48,451 nucleotides of DNA, from assembly GCF_003428645.1 (NCBI RefSeq), contig NZ_QVQH01000032.1, positions 1-48,451 on the forward strand, given 5' to 3'. The stretch is from Geodermatophilus marinus (GTDB lineage: Bacteria; Actinomycetota; Actinomycetes; Mycobacteriales; Geodermatophilaceae). This document shows, piece after piece, positions 8,473-16,492 of the stretch; positions within the stretch are counted from its first letter, which is position 1, and every line of letters begins with the position of its first letter. Under the pieces are notes generated by a model. The model saw nothing but the letters and a program-made list of their open reading frames with translations. It did not search any database and was not told the origin of the DNA. The position numbers and the translations under genes were made by a program.

Positions 8473-8478
8473 AGACTA
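8473..8478 (-). promoter_or_regulatory. -10 box of tRNA-Pro
   Basis: TAGTCT on the minus strand, 36 nt before the tRNA 5' end. No clear -35 was identified. The 168-base gap up to 8604 holds nothing else recognisable. Confidence 0.35.
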
Positions 8479-8604
8479 CCGCACCGCCGGGGGCCGGCCG
8501 GACCCCGGCCCACGGTCCGCATCCCCGCGCGGGCGCCGGCTCACGGCCGTCCCCCCTGAGCGGGCCGGGAGGCAGCCTGCCCCCCGGCCCGCCGGCGTGC
8601 GGCC

Positions 8605-9144
8605 TCAGCAGCCGTGCGGCGGGTCGGCCGGGATCGGCGCCGGGCTCGCCCCCTCGGGGACGAAGTAGACGATGGAGAAGACCAGCGGCTCCGGGCCGTC
8701 GTTGGCGAAGGTGTGCGTGCTCGACGGGTGGGCGAACGCGGTCCCCGACGCGAAGGTCTCCTCGGAGCAGCCGTGCCCGTCCCCGTGCTGGGGGGCGACC
8801 ATGCGCAGCGTGCCGCTGTTCACCACCACCACCGACGGCCCGGCGTGCCGGTGCCAGCCGGTGGAGCTCTCCGGCGGCAGCGTGGCCCGGACCAGCACCA
8901 CGTCCGTCGGTTCGGTCGCCGCCACGCGGACCCCCGTCTCCCGGTCCTGGATGGCGAACTCGCCCGCGGCCCCCCGGGCCAGCGGCTCGGAGGCCACCGC
9001 CGCGACCGGCGGGATGGGCGCGGGCCGCATCCAGTCGCTGTGGTCGGGATCGGCGTGGGCGGTGCCCGGCACCAGGGCGCAGGTGAGCACCGCGCCGGCA
9101 CCGACGGCGACGACCCTCGGCCGCACCGCGTTCCCGTGTCCCAT
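8605..9144 (-). CDS. Secreted cupin-domain protein
   Basis: Small cupin of 179 residues with a Sec-type signal peptide (residues 1-31, basic start, hydrophobic VVAVGAGAVLTCALVPG, then AHA cleavage box). Cupin motif 1 is represented by TGWHRHAGPSVVVVNSG (about residues 96-112) and motif 2 by FAHPSSTHTFAND (about 137-149), so a metal site with two His in motif 1 and one or more in motif 2 is likely. Two cysteines (one at the C-terminus, PHGC) could form a disulfide. It is divergent from the AAA/winged-helix regulator. The ligand or substrate is unknown; exported cupins of this size are usually uncharacterised. Confidence 0.8.
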   Translation of the reverse strand: MGHGNAVRPRVVAVGAGAVLTCALVPGTAHADPDHSDWMRPAPIPPVAAVASEPLARGAAGEFAIQDRETGVRVAATEPTDVVLVRATLPPESSTGWHRHAGPSVVVVNSGTLRMVAPQHGDGHGCSEETFASGTAFAHPSSTHTFANDGPEPLVFSIVYFVPEGASPAPIPADPPHGC

Positions 9145-9192
9145 CTCAGCCTCCCTGGTGCTCGAGGTCCCCGCGGCGGGCGGGCACGGGCG

Positions 9193-9198
9193 ACGCTA
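9193..9198 (-). promoter_or_regulatory. -10 box of the cupin gene
   Basis: TAGCGT on the minus strand, about 49 nt before the ATG at 9144, in the 202-base divergent region shared with the regulator at 9347. On the other strand TTGCCG (9313), a 16-nt gap and CAGGCT (9335) lie just before the regulator's ATG. Confidence 0.4.
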
Positions 9199-9346
9199 GG
9201 GCGGCGCCGGGCGGGACCGATGACCGGTCGATGAGAGGTCGATGAGATCCGCGGTAGCGCCCCGGGGCGCCCGGGGCGCCCGGGGCGTCGGCCGGACAGG
9301 GACCTCCGGATCTTGCCGTCCCCGCGCCCGGTGGCAGGCTGCGCGC

Positions 9347-11260
9347 ATGGGGACGGCCCTGCGGTCCCGCACCGGTCCCGTCGTCGTCGGACGGGAGCGT
9401 GAGCTCGCGCTGGTCACCAAGGCGGTGCGGGCCGGCGGGACGACGTATGTCCACGGCCTGCCCGGGGTGGGCAAGTCCGCGCTGCTGACCGCCGTGGCCC
9501 AGGACGCCCGGGCCCGCGGGATGCACGTGGTCGCCCTCGACTGCCGCGCCGTCGAGCCGACCGAGCGGGGCTTCCTGCGGGCAGCCGGCGGGGGCACGGG
9601 GATCGACGCGCTCCTGGCGCACCTGCGGGCCCGCGCCCCGGCGGTCCTCGTCCTGGACCAGTACGAGAACTTCCGGCTGATGGACACCTGGCTCCGGCAC
9701 GTGCTCGTCCCGGCGCTCCCCGACGGTGTCGCGCTGGTGGTCGGCTGCCGGGAACGTCCCCTGGCCGCCTGGCTCGGCGTCCCGGACTTCTCCTCCCTCC
9801 CGCTCGGCCCGCTGGACGAGACCGACGCGCTCGCGCTGCTGGCACGGCAGGGGGTCCCGGCGTCCGAGGCGGCCCGGCTGAACCGGATCGCCCGGGGGCA
9901 TCCGCTGGCGCTCGTGCTGGCCTCGGCCGGTGCCGTCGAGAACCCCCGGCTCGCGCTGGAGGAGGCGGCCCTGAGCCGGGTGGTCGAGGAGCTGACCCGG
10001 CTGTACTTCGAGGACGTCGAGGACCCGCTCACCCGGCGCGCGCTCGAGGCCGCCTCGGTCGTGCGCCGGGCCACCGGGTCGCTGCTCGACGCGATGCTGG
10101 ACGGGGAGGGCGCCCTCGCCCTGCAGCGGCTGCTCGGCCTGCCGTTCGTCGTCCCCGCCCGGGACGGCACGCTCGTGCACGAGGCCGTCCGCGACGCCGT
10201 GGCGGGGCACCTGCGCAGCACCGACCCGGTCCGGTACCGGGAGTACCGGCGTGCCGCCTGGCGACGGCTGCGCTCCGAGATGCGGGCGGCCGCTCCCGCG
10301 GAGCTGTGGAGCTACACCGCCGACATCCTGTACCTCCTCGACAACCCCGTCGTCCGCGAGGCCTTCTTCCCCAGCGACGCCCAGACCTTCGCGGTGGAGC
10401 CCGCGACCGCCCTCGACGGCCCGGCGGTCGAGACCATCGCGCGTCGGCACGACGGGGTGCGGTCGGCGCGGATCCTGACCCGGTGGTGGACGGTGGCACC
10501 GGATGCCTTCTCCGTCTGCCGCGACCGGGACGGGAGCAGCGCGGGCTTCTTCCTCCTGCTCCGCAGCGCCCAGCTGCAGCGACCGCCCGTGGGCGACGAC
10601 CCGGTCGTCGAGTCGTGGGCGCGGCACCTGCGCAGCCACCCCCTCGGCCGCGGCGAGCTCGCCCTGGGGCTGCGCCGCTGGCTCGACCGGGAGCGCGGCG
10701 AGGCGCCCGGCCCCATGCAGGCCGCCTGCTGGCTGGACGTCAAGCGGACGTACCTGGCCCTGCGCCCCGTGCTCCGCCGGATGTACGTCGTGGTGCACGA
10801 CGTGCCGTCCTTCTGGCCGGTCGTCCGGGAGCTGGGCTTCCGACCGCTGCCCGCGGCCCCGGTGGCCCTGGACGGCGTCGAGTACACCTCCGTCGTGCTG
10901 GACTTCGGCGAGCGCTCGGTCGACGGGTGGCTGCTCGACCTGCTGGGGCGGGAGCTCGGGGTCGCCGAGGAGCCGGCTCTCGACGCCGAGAGCCGGGCAC
11001 TGACCGTGGGCGGCGTCCCGGTCGCCCTGACGCCGCTGGAGTTCGGGCTGTTCGAGCACCTCCGGCAGCGGGAGGGGCACACGGTGACCCGGGCCGAGCT
11101 GCTGCGCGAGGTGTGGGGCACCGAGTACGCCGGGGGCAGCAACGTGGTGGACGCGGTCGTCCACACGCTGCGCGGCAAGCTGGGCCCGGTGGCCCCCGCC
11201 GTCGAGGCGGTCCGGGGGCGCGGCTACCGGCTGCGGGAGGACTGGCGCTCCCGGCTGTGA
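9347..11260 (+). CDS. AAA ATPase - GNAT-like - OmpR-type winged-helix regulator
   Basis: Composite regulator of 637 residues. Residues 11-300 form an AAA_16/STAND-like ATPase (Walker A GLPGVGKS at 37-44, Walker B VLVLDQYE at 100-107). Residues about 347-522 look like a degenerate GNAT acetyltransferase fold (SAGFFLLLRSAQL, then MYVVVHDVPSFWPVVRELGF, the usual last helix-strand of GNATs). Residues 548-632 are an OmpR/PhoB-type DNA-binding winged helix (LTPLEFGLFEHL, RAELLREVWG, VVHTLRGKLG, VRGRGYRLR). The ATG at 9347 was chosen because the ATPase begins directly after it; it has no ribosome binding site and may be leaderless. It is a one-component ATP-dependent transcription factor, probably controlling the divergent cupin gene. 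It ends 3 nt from convergent der. Confidence 0.85.
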   Translation: MGTALRSRTGPVVVGRERELALVTKAVRAGGTTYVHGLPGVGKSALLTAVAQDARARGMHVVALDCRAVEPTERGFLRAAGGGTGIDALLAHLRARAPAVLVLDQYENFRLMDTWLRHVLVPALPDGVALVVGCRERPLAAWLGVPDFSSLPLGPLDETDALALLARQGVPASEAARLNRIARGHPLALVLASAGAVENPRLALEEAALSRVVEELTRLYFEDVEDPLTRRALEAASVVRRATGSLLDAMLDGEGALALQRLLGLPFVVPARDGTLVHEAVRDAVAGHLRSTDPVRYREYRRAAWRRLRSEMRAAAPAELWSYTADILYLLDNPVVREAFFPSDAQTFAVEPATALDGPAVETIARRHDGVRSARILTRWWTVAPDAFSVCRDRDGSSAGFFLLLRSAQLQRPPVGDDPVVESWARHLRSHPLGRGELALGLRRWLDRERGEAPGPMQAACWLDVKRTYLALRPVLRRMYVVVHDVPSFWPVVRELGFRPLPAAPVALDGVEYTSVVLDFGERSVDGWLLDLLGRELGVAEEPALDAESRALTVGGVPVALTPLEFGLFEHLRQREGHTVTRAELLREVWGTEYAGGSNVVDAVVHTLRGKLGPVAPAVEAVRGRGYRLREDWRSRL

Positions 11261-11263
11261 GGC

Positions 11264-12610
11264 TCAGCCGCGCCGGTCGGTGCCCCGCCCCTCGCGAACC
11301 TTCACCGAGATGTCGATCGGCGTGCCGTGGAAGCCGAACCGCTCGCGCAGCTTGCGCTCCAGGAAGCGCCGGTACCCGGCCTCGAGGAACCCGGTGGAGA
11401 AGACCACGAACCGCGGCGGGCGGACGTCGGCCTGGGTCACGTACTTGATCTTCGGCGCGCGGCCGCCCCGGGCCGGCGGCGGGGTCTCCTGCACCAGGGC
11501 CCGCACGAACGTGTTCAGCTCCGCGGTCGGCACGCGGGTCTCCCAGGACGCCAGCGCGTCGCGCAGGTGCTGGGCGAGCTTGCCCACCCCGCGCCCGGTG
11601 GTGGCGGAGATGTTCACCCGCGAGGCCCACCGCACCCGGGCGAGGTCGCGCTCGATCTCCCGCTCGAGCTGGGCGTGCCGGTCCTCGTCGAGGGTGTCCC
11701 ACTTGTTCACCGCCAGCACCAGTGCCCGGCCGGCCTCCACCACCTGGCTGATCACCCGCTGGTCCTGCTCGCTGATCACCTCGTCGGCGGCGAGCAGGAC
11801 GACGGCGACCTCGGCGGCCTGGATGGCGGCCTCGGTGCGCAGGCTGGCGTAGTACTCGGTGCCGCTGGCGGTGTGCACCTTGCGCCGCAGCCCCGCGGTG
11901 TCGACGAACCGCCACTCCTCGCCGCCGAGGGTGACGATGGAGTCCACCGGGTCGACCGTGGTGCCGGCGACCGCGTCGACGACCGACCGCTCGTCCTTCG
12001 CCAGCCGGTTGAGCAGGCTGGACTTGCCGACGTTCGGCCGCCCGACCAGGGCCACCCGGCGGGGGCCGCCCGCCTCGGGCTGCTCGCGCGGCGCCTCGGG
12101 CAGCGCGTCGAGCACCAGGTCGAGCAGGTCGCCGCTGCCCCGGCCGTGCAGGGCGCTGACCGGCTGCGGCTCGCCCAGGCCCAGCGACCACAGCTCGGCG
12201 GCGTTGGCCTCGCTGCGCTCGTCGTCCACCTTGTTCGCCACCACGAGGACCGGCCGGTCGCTGCGCCGCAGGACGCGGGCGGCGGCCAGGTCGGTGTCGG
12301 TGGCGCCCACCGAGCTGTCGACGACGAGGACGACGACGTCGGCGGTCCGCATCGCGTGCTCGGCCTGGCGGGTGATCGAGGCACCGAGGCCGGCGGCGCG
12401 AGGGTCCCAGCCGCCGGTGTCGACGACGGTGAACCGCTTGCCGTTCCACAGCGCCTCGTAGGCGATGCGGTCGCGGGTCACCCCCGGCACGTCCTGCACG
12501 ACGGCGGCCCGCCGGCCGAGGAAGCGGTTGACCAGGGTCGACTTGCCCACGTTGGGCCGGCCGACGACCGCCACCACCGGCAGCGGCCCGCCGCTGCCCT
12601 CGACGCTCAC
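11264..12610 (-). CDS. der: Ribosome-associated GTPase Der (EngA)
   Basis: Tandem-GTPase ribosome assembly factor of 448 residues acting in 50S maturation. GTPase 1 starts at residue 10 ([13 protein letters not shown], then DTGGW as G3 and NKVD as G4) and GTPase 2 at about residue 185 ([22 protein letters not shown]). The C-terminal KH-like domain ends with [20 protein letters not shown]. The GTG start overlaps the cmk stop by 4 nt (GTGA), so it is translated from the aroH-cmk-der message. Length and motifs are complete. Confidence 0.97.
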   Translation of the reverse strand: MSVEGSGGPLPVVAVVGRPNVGKSTLVNRFLGRRAAVVQDVPGVTRDRIAYEALWNGKRFTVVDTGGWDPRAAGLGASITRQAEHAMRTADVVVLVVDSSVGATDTDLAAARVLRRSDRPVLVVANKVDDERSEANAAELWSLGLGEPQPVSALHGRGSGDLLDLVLDALPEAPREQPEAGGPRRVALVGRPNVGKSSLLNRLAKDERSVVDAVAGTTVDPVDSIVTLGGEEWRFVDTAGLRRKVHTASGTEYYASLRTEAAIQAAEVAVVLLAADEVISEQDQRVISQVVEAGRALVLAVNKWDTLDEDRHAQLEREIERDLARVRWASRVNISATTGRGVGKLAQHLRDALASWETRVPTAELNTFVRALVQETPPPARGGRAPKIKYVTQADVRPPRFVVFSTGFLEAGYRRFLERKLRERFGFHGTPIDISVKVREGRGTDRRG

Positions 12611-13305
12611 GACCGCGCCCCGACCGCCGAGGTGGCCAGCTCGACCACCCGGTCGACGACGCCCTCGCGGGAGAGGTCGGTGCTGTCGACGACCACCGCG
12701 TCGGCGGCCGGCCGCAGCGGGCTGTCGGCGCGGCTGCTGTCGTACTCGTCGCGGCGGCGCAGGTCGGCGGCCAGCGCGCGCACCTCCCGGGGGTCGGTGA
12801 TGCCCAGCTGGGCGGCCCGCCGCTCGGCCCGGGCCTCGGGGGCGGCGGTGAGGTAGACCTTCAGCGTCGCGCCGGGGAGGACGACGGTGCCGATGTCGCG
12901 GCCCTCGACCACCACGGCGTCCGCCTCGGCCACCAGGGTCCGCTGCTGGTCCACCAGCTGCCGGCGGACGGCGGGCACCGCCGACACCGCCGACACCGCC
13001 CGGGTCACCTCGGCCCCGCGGATGCGCGCCGCCACGTCCACGCCGTCGACCTGCACCAGCTCGGTGTCGGCCGCCGTCCCGACCTCGATGCGCGCCCGGC
13101 CGACCACCGCGGCCACGGCCGCGGGGTCCTCCGGGTCGACGCCGGCGTCGAGCACCGCGACGGTCGCCGCCCGGTACATCGCCCCGGTGTCGAGGTAGGC
13201 CGCGCCCAGCCGGGCGGCCACCGCCCGCGCCACGCTGGACTTGCCGGTGCCCGACGGCCCGTCGAGGGTCACCTGCCCGCGGAACCCGACCCGCACAGCG
13301 CTCAT
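12607..13305 (-). CDS. cmk: Cytidylate kinase
   Basis: Phosphorylates CMP/dCMP with ATP in pyrimidine nucleotide metabolism. 232 residues: P-loop GPSGTGKSS at 16-24, substrate segment [10 protein letters not shown] near 36, [11 protein letters not shown] near 129 and the lid region [10 protein letters not shown] near 185. The ATG at 13305 (MSAVRVGF) follows the aroH stop by 17 nt; that short spacer is the repeat GAGCGAGCGGAGCGAGCGG, which also supplies purine-rich ribosome binding sequence. Its stop overlaps the der start. Confidence 0.96.
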   Translation of the reverse strand: MSAVRVGFRGQVTLDGPSGTGKSSVARAVAARLGAAYLDTGAMYRAATVAVLDAGVDPEDPAAVAAVVGRARIEVGTAADTELVQVDGVDVAARIRGAEVTRAVSAVSAVPAVRRQLVDQQRTLVAEADAVVVEGRDIGTVVLPGATLKVYLTAAPEARAERRAAQLGITDPREVRALAADLRRRDEYDSSRADSPLRPAADAVVVDSTDLSREGVVDRVVELATSAVGARS

Positions 13306-13322
13306 CCGCTCGCTCCGCTCGC
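13306..13322. repeat. GAGCGAGCG direct repeat in the aroH-cmk spacer
   Basis: The whole spacer between aroH and cmk is two near-copies of GAGCGAGCG (minus strand GAGCGAGCGGAGCGAGCGG). In translated form it gives the SERSER string often seen at mis-called actinobacterial gene starts. It probably acts as a spaced Shine-Dalgarno region. Confidence 0.5.
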
Positions 13323-13685
13323 TCACTGTGCGATGTCCCTCCGCAGCGCCACGGCCCCCCGCAGGTACACGTGCTGCACCTGCGCCCGCGGCCGCGGGGT
13401 CTCCACGTGCGCCATCAGCCGGAGCACCCGCGGCAGCGCGTGCGGCACGTCGATCTCGGTCGCGCACATCAGCGGGACGTCCCCGAGCCCCAGCTCCCGC
13501 GCCGCCAGCGCCGGGAACTCGGCGACGAGGTCCGGGGTGGCGGTGAACAGGATGCTGATCAGGTCCTCGGAGGTCAGGCCGTTGCGCTCGATCACGGTCC
13601 TCACGAGCTCGCGGGTGGCCGCGAGGATCTCCTCGCGGTCGTCGGCGTCCACCTGCGTGGCGCCCCGGATGGCGCGGACGGCCAC
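13323..13685 (-). CDS. aroH: Chorismate mutase, AroH type
   Basis: Converts chorismate to prephenate in phenylalanine/tyrosine synthesis. The 120-residue length and fold signature match the monofunctional AroH (trimeric, Bacillus-type) class: [18 protein letters not shown] at the N-terminus (Arg 4/7 region), [18 protein letters not shown] near residue 49, and [13 protein letters not shown] near residue 83. First gene of an aroH-cmk-der operon with a TAGACT promoter and a hairpin in its short leader. The AroQ class is excluded because the protein is mixed alpha/beta rather than all-helical. Confidence 0.93.
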   Translation of the reverse strand: MAVRAIRGATQVDADDREEILAATRELVRTVIERNGLTSEDLISILFTATPDLVAEFPALAARELGLGDVPLMCATEIDVPHALPRVLRLMAHVETPRPRAQVQHVYLRGAVALRRDIAQ

Positions 13686-13703
13686 AGCACTCCCCTCGAT
13701 CGG

Positions 13704-13732
13704 CGAGGGGCACGCGTCCGGCGTGCCCCTCG
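13704..13732. terminator. Strong hairpin between xylB and aroH
   Basis: Perfect 12-bp inverted repeat CGAGGGGCACGC / GCGTGCCCCTCG with a 5-nt loop. It lies downstream of the xylB stop and directly after the predicted aroH transcription start, so it can be the xylAB terminator, a stabilising 5' hairpin of the aroH message, or both. Confidence 0.6.
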
Positions 13733-13736
13733 GTCG

Positions 13737-13742
13737 AGTCTA
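13737..13742 (-). promoter_or_regulatory. -10 box of the aroH-cmk-der operon
   Basis: TAGACT on the minus strand in the 113-base xylB-aroH gap, about 50 nt before the aroH start. It matches the TAGNNT pattern used elsewhere in the window (the ald promoter has the identical hexamer). Confidence 0.45.
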
Positions 13743-13798
13743 GGGAGCGCCCGCCACCGGCTCCCCGGCGCCGCCGGTCACCCGACCGCCACGGGCGC

Positions 13799-15196
13799 TC
13801 AGGCGCGCCCGGCGGTCAGGTCGCGCACCTCGGCGTACCGCTCGCGGACGGCGGCGGTCGGGTCGGCCTCGTGCACCTCGGTGCCGGGGCGGGGCCACTC
13901 CGGCGGGCGGTCGCCACCGGACAGCACCCAGGCGGCCTGGCGGGCGGCGCCGTCGGCCACGTACTCCCCCGGCGGCGGCACGAGCACCGGCACGCCGAGG
14001 ACGGCGGGGGCGATCCGGCGGACCGCCTCGGAGCGGGCCCCGCCGCCGACCAGCAGCACCCGGCGCACCTGCGCCCCGGTGGCCCGGACGGCGTCGAGGC
14101 CGTCGGCCAGGCCGCACAGCAGCCCCTCGACGGCGGCGCGGGCCAGGTGCGCCGGGGTGGCGGTCGCCAGCGTCAGGCCGTGCAGCGCGCCGGTCGAGTC
14201 GGGGCGGTCCGGCGTCCGCTCGCCCTCGAGGTAGGGCACGAGGACCAGGCCACCGGCACCGGGCGGGGCCGACAGCGCCAGCCGGGAGAGCTCGTCGTGG
14301 TCGACCCCGAGCAGCCGCGCGGTGGCGTCGAGCACCCGGGCGGCGTTGAGCGTGGCCACCAGCGGCAGGTAGTTGCCGGTGGCGTCGGCGAACCCGGCCA
14401 CGGCCCCGCTGGCGTCGGCGGCCGGTGTCGTCGAGACGATCGACACGACGCCGGAGGTGCCGATCGAGCACACGACGTCGCCGGGCCCGGCGGCCAGCCC
14501 GAGCGCGGCGGCGGCGTTGTCGCCGGTGCCCGGGCCCAGGACCGCACCGGTGGTGGACGTCCCGGCGGCCTCGGCCGGGCCGAGCACCCGCGGCACCACC
14601 GGGGTGCTGCCGAGCGCACGCTGCAGCAGGTCGGGGCGGTACTCCCCCGTCGCCGCCGACCAGTAGCCGGTGCCGCTGGCGTCGCCGCGGTCGGTCACCA
14701 GGGCGTCCAGGTCCGGCCTCCCCGCCAGCACCCAGGTCAGCCAGTCGTGCGGCAGGCAGACCGCGGCCGTGCGCCGGGCGCTGGGCGGCTCGTGCTCGGC
14801 CAGCCAGCGCAGCTTGGTGACGGTGAACGACGCCACCGGCACGAGGCCGACGGCGTCGGCCCAGGCCTGCGGGCCGCCGAGCTCGCGGGTGAGGTCGGCG
14901 GCCGCCCCGGCGGAGCGGGTGTCGTTCCAGAGCAGGGCGTCGCGCACGACCCGGCCGTCCTCGTCGAGGCAGACCATGCCGTGCTGCTGCCCACCGACGG
15001 CGACCGCGGCGACGTCGTCGAGACCGCCGGCCTGCGCCACCGCCCGCTCCAGCGCCGCCGCCCAGGCCGCGGGGGCCACCTCGGTGCCGTCGGGGTGCGG
15101 TGCCCGCCCCTCGCGCACGAGGGCACCGGACGCCGCGTCCCGGACCACGACCTTGCAGGCCTGGGTCGAGCTGTCGACCCCCGCGACCAGGGCCAT
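13799..15196 (-). CDS. xylB: Xylulokinase
   Basis: FGGY-family sugar kinase of 465 residues phosphorylating D-xylulose to xylulose-5-phosphate. N-terminal phosphate motif [13 protein letters not shown] at 6-18, GGQQHGMV near 76, WNDTRS near 100, and the C-terminal ATPase motif [18 protein letters not shown] near 375. The open frame continues through xylA and into xylR antisense, but the ATG at 15196 overlaps the xylA stop by one base (TGATG), a typical coupled start. Follows xylA in the same operon; terminated by the hairpin at 13704. Confidence 0.95.
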   Translation of the reverse strand: MALVAGVDSSTQACKVVVRDAASGALVREGRAPHPDGTEVAPAAWAAALERAVAQAGGLDDVAAVAVGGQQHGMVCLDEDGRVVRDALLWNDTRSAGAAADLTRELGGPQAWADAVGLVPVASFTVTKLRWLAEHEPPSARRTAAVCLPHDWLTWVLAGRPDLDALVTDRGDASGTGYWSAATGEYRPDLLQRALGSTPVVPRVLGPAEAAGTSTTGAVLGPGTGDNAAAALGLAAGPGDVVCSIGTSGVVSIVSTTPAADASGAVAGFADATGNYLPLVATLNAARVLDATARLLGVDHDELSRLALSAPPGAGGLVLVPYLEGERTPDRPDSTGALHGLTLATATPAHLARAAVEGLLCGLADGLDAVRATGAQVRRVLLVGGGARSEAVRRIAPAVLGVPVLVPPPGEYVADGAARQAAWVLSGGDRPPEWPRPGTEVHEADPTAAVRERYAEVRDLTAGRA

Positions 15197-16401
15197 CAGC
15201 GAGCGCCGAGCAGGTGCTCGAGGGCCAGCTGGGACAGCCGCACCTGGCCGCCGCGGCGGGCGCCGGCGGCCGCGGCGTCGAAGTCCTCGAACGCCGAGCG
15301 GTCGGCCAGCAGCTGCTCGTGGGTCTCGCCGTCGCCGAGGGTGGGCTGCGCGAGCTCGGGCACCGCGGCGTCGGCGAGCGCCTCCTGCACCTCCGGGTCG
15401 GCGCGGAACGCGGCGGCCCGCTCCTTGAGCAGCAGGTAGGTGCGCATGTTCGCCGCCGCCGACTCCCAGACGCCCGCGACGTCCTCGGTGCGCAGCGGCT
15501 TGTAGTCGAAGTGCCGCGGGCCCTCGTAGCGCGGGCCGCCGGAGGGGAACCCGTTCTCCAGCAGGTCGACGGTGGCGAAGGCCGACAGCAGGTCGCCGTG
15601 GCCGAAGACGAAGTCCTGGTCGTAGCGCGGGCCCTTCTGGCCGTTGAGGTCCAGGTGGAAGAGCTTGCCCTGCCACAGCGCCTGGGCGATGCCGTGCGTG
15701 TAGTTGAGGCCGGCCATCTGCTCGTGCCCGACCTCGGGGTTCACGCCCACCAGGTCGGCGTGCTCGAGGGTGGCGATGAAGGCGATCGCGTGCCCGATGG
15801 TCGGCAGGAAGATGTCGCCGCGCGGCTCGTTGGGCTTGGGCTCCAGGGCGAAGCGCAGGCCGTAGCCGCGGTCCTCCGAGTACCGGGCCAGGGTGTCGAT
15901 GCCCTCGCGGTAGCGATCCAGCGCGGCCCGGAGGTCCTTGGCGCTGTCGACCTCGGCGCCCTCGCGCCCGCCCCACAGCACGTAGGTCTGCGCGCCGAGC
16001 TCGGCGGCGAGGTCCATGTTGCGCATGACCTTGCGCAGCGCGAAGCGGCGCACGCCGCGGTCGTTGGCGGTGAGCGCGCCCTCCTTGAACACCGGGTGCG
16101 TGAACAGGTTGGTGGTCACCATCGGCACGACCAGCCCGGTGTCGGCCAACGCCTTCTTGAAGGCCTCGATCCGCCGGGTGCGGGCGGTGTCGTCGCTGCC
16201 GAACGGGACGAGGTCGTCGTCGTGGAAGGTCACGCCCCAGGCCCCGAGCTCGGCCAGCCGGTGCACCGACGCGACCGGGTCGAGGTCGGGGCGGGTGGCG
16301 TCGCCGAACGGGTCGCGGGCCGGCCAGCCGACGGTCCACAGGCCGAAGGAGAACCGGTCGTCGGCGGTGGGCTGGGGTGTGGTCGTCGCTGGCGTCGTCA
16401 T
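15196..16401 (-). CDS. xylA: Xylose isomerase
   Basis: Isomerises D-xylose to D-xylulose using two divalent metals. At 401 residues it is slightly longer than the class I (actinobacterial) enzyme (~390). Active-site elements are visible: [12 protein letters not shown] (catalytic His 50s region), [15 protein letters not shown] (Glu and Lys metal/substrate residues), [17 protein letters not shown] (Glu, His) and [17 protein letters not shown] (Asp metal ligands). The ATG has the binding site GGAGGAACG. Divergent from xylR with a palindromic operator over its promoter, so it is xylose-inducible by release of XylR. Confidence 0.97.
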   Translation of the reverse strand: MTTPATTTPQPTADDRFSFGLWTVGWPARDPFGDATRPDLDPVASVHRLAELGAWGVTFHDDDLVPFGSDDTARTRRIEAFKKALADTGLVVPMVTTNLFTHPVFKEGALTANDRGVRRFALRKVMRNMDLAAELGAQTYVLWGGREGAEVDSAKDLRAALDRYREGIDTLARYSEDRGYGLRFALEPKPNEPRGDIFLPTIGHAIAFIATLEHADLVGVNPEVGHEQMAGLNYTHGIAQALWQGKLFHLDLNGQKGPRYDQDFVFGHGDLLSAFATVDLLENGFPSGGPRYEGPRHFDYKPLRTEDVAGVWESAAANMRTYLLLKERAAAFRADPEVQEALADAAVPELAQPTLGDGETHEQLLADRSAFEDFDAAAAGARRGGQVRLSQLALEHLLGAR

Positions 16402-16448
16402 CTCGTTCCTCCGGGGGTTGCGGGTCGACCCGATGGGGGCCGGACTTT

Positions 16449-16478
16449 GTATTAGTGTGGAACATAATCCGCGTCACA
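16449..16478 (-). promoter_or_regulatory. xylA promoter
   Basis: On the minus strand TGTGAC, an 18-nt spacer and TAATAC, with the -10 ending about 48 nt before the xylA ATG. This AT-rich patch stands out in the GC-rich surroundings. The operator palindrome fills the spacer and the -10 box, a classical repression geometry. Confidence 0.5.
16451..16468. promoter_or_regulatory. Probable XylR operator
   Basis: ATTAGTGTGGAACATAAT is an imperfect palindrome (ATTA-G-TGT / ACA-T-AAT around GGA) in the 91-base xylA-xylR gap, like the TTAGT/ACTAA half-sites recognised by ROK-type XylR repressors. It overlaps the xylA -10 box and the xylR -35 zone, so XylR would repress xylAB and itself. Confidence 0.55.
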
Positions 16479-16480
16479 GC

Positions 16481-16486
16481 TAGCCT
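16481..16486 (+). promoter_or_regulatory. -10 box of xylR, probable leaderless start
   Basis: TAGCCT lies 6 nt before the GTG at 16493, with TGGAAC 17 nt upstream as a possible -35 inside the operator. The arrangement TAGCCTyGCAGnnTG is nearly the same as at the HxlR gene (6933). Confidence 0.5.
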
Positions 16487-16492
16487 CGCAGC

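Noticed and set aside
10740..12449. A 569-codon minus-strand frame overlapping der and the AAA regulator
   Set aside because: It is out of frame with der over its full length and has a low-complexity Arg/Ala/Gly composition with no domain.
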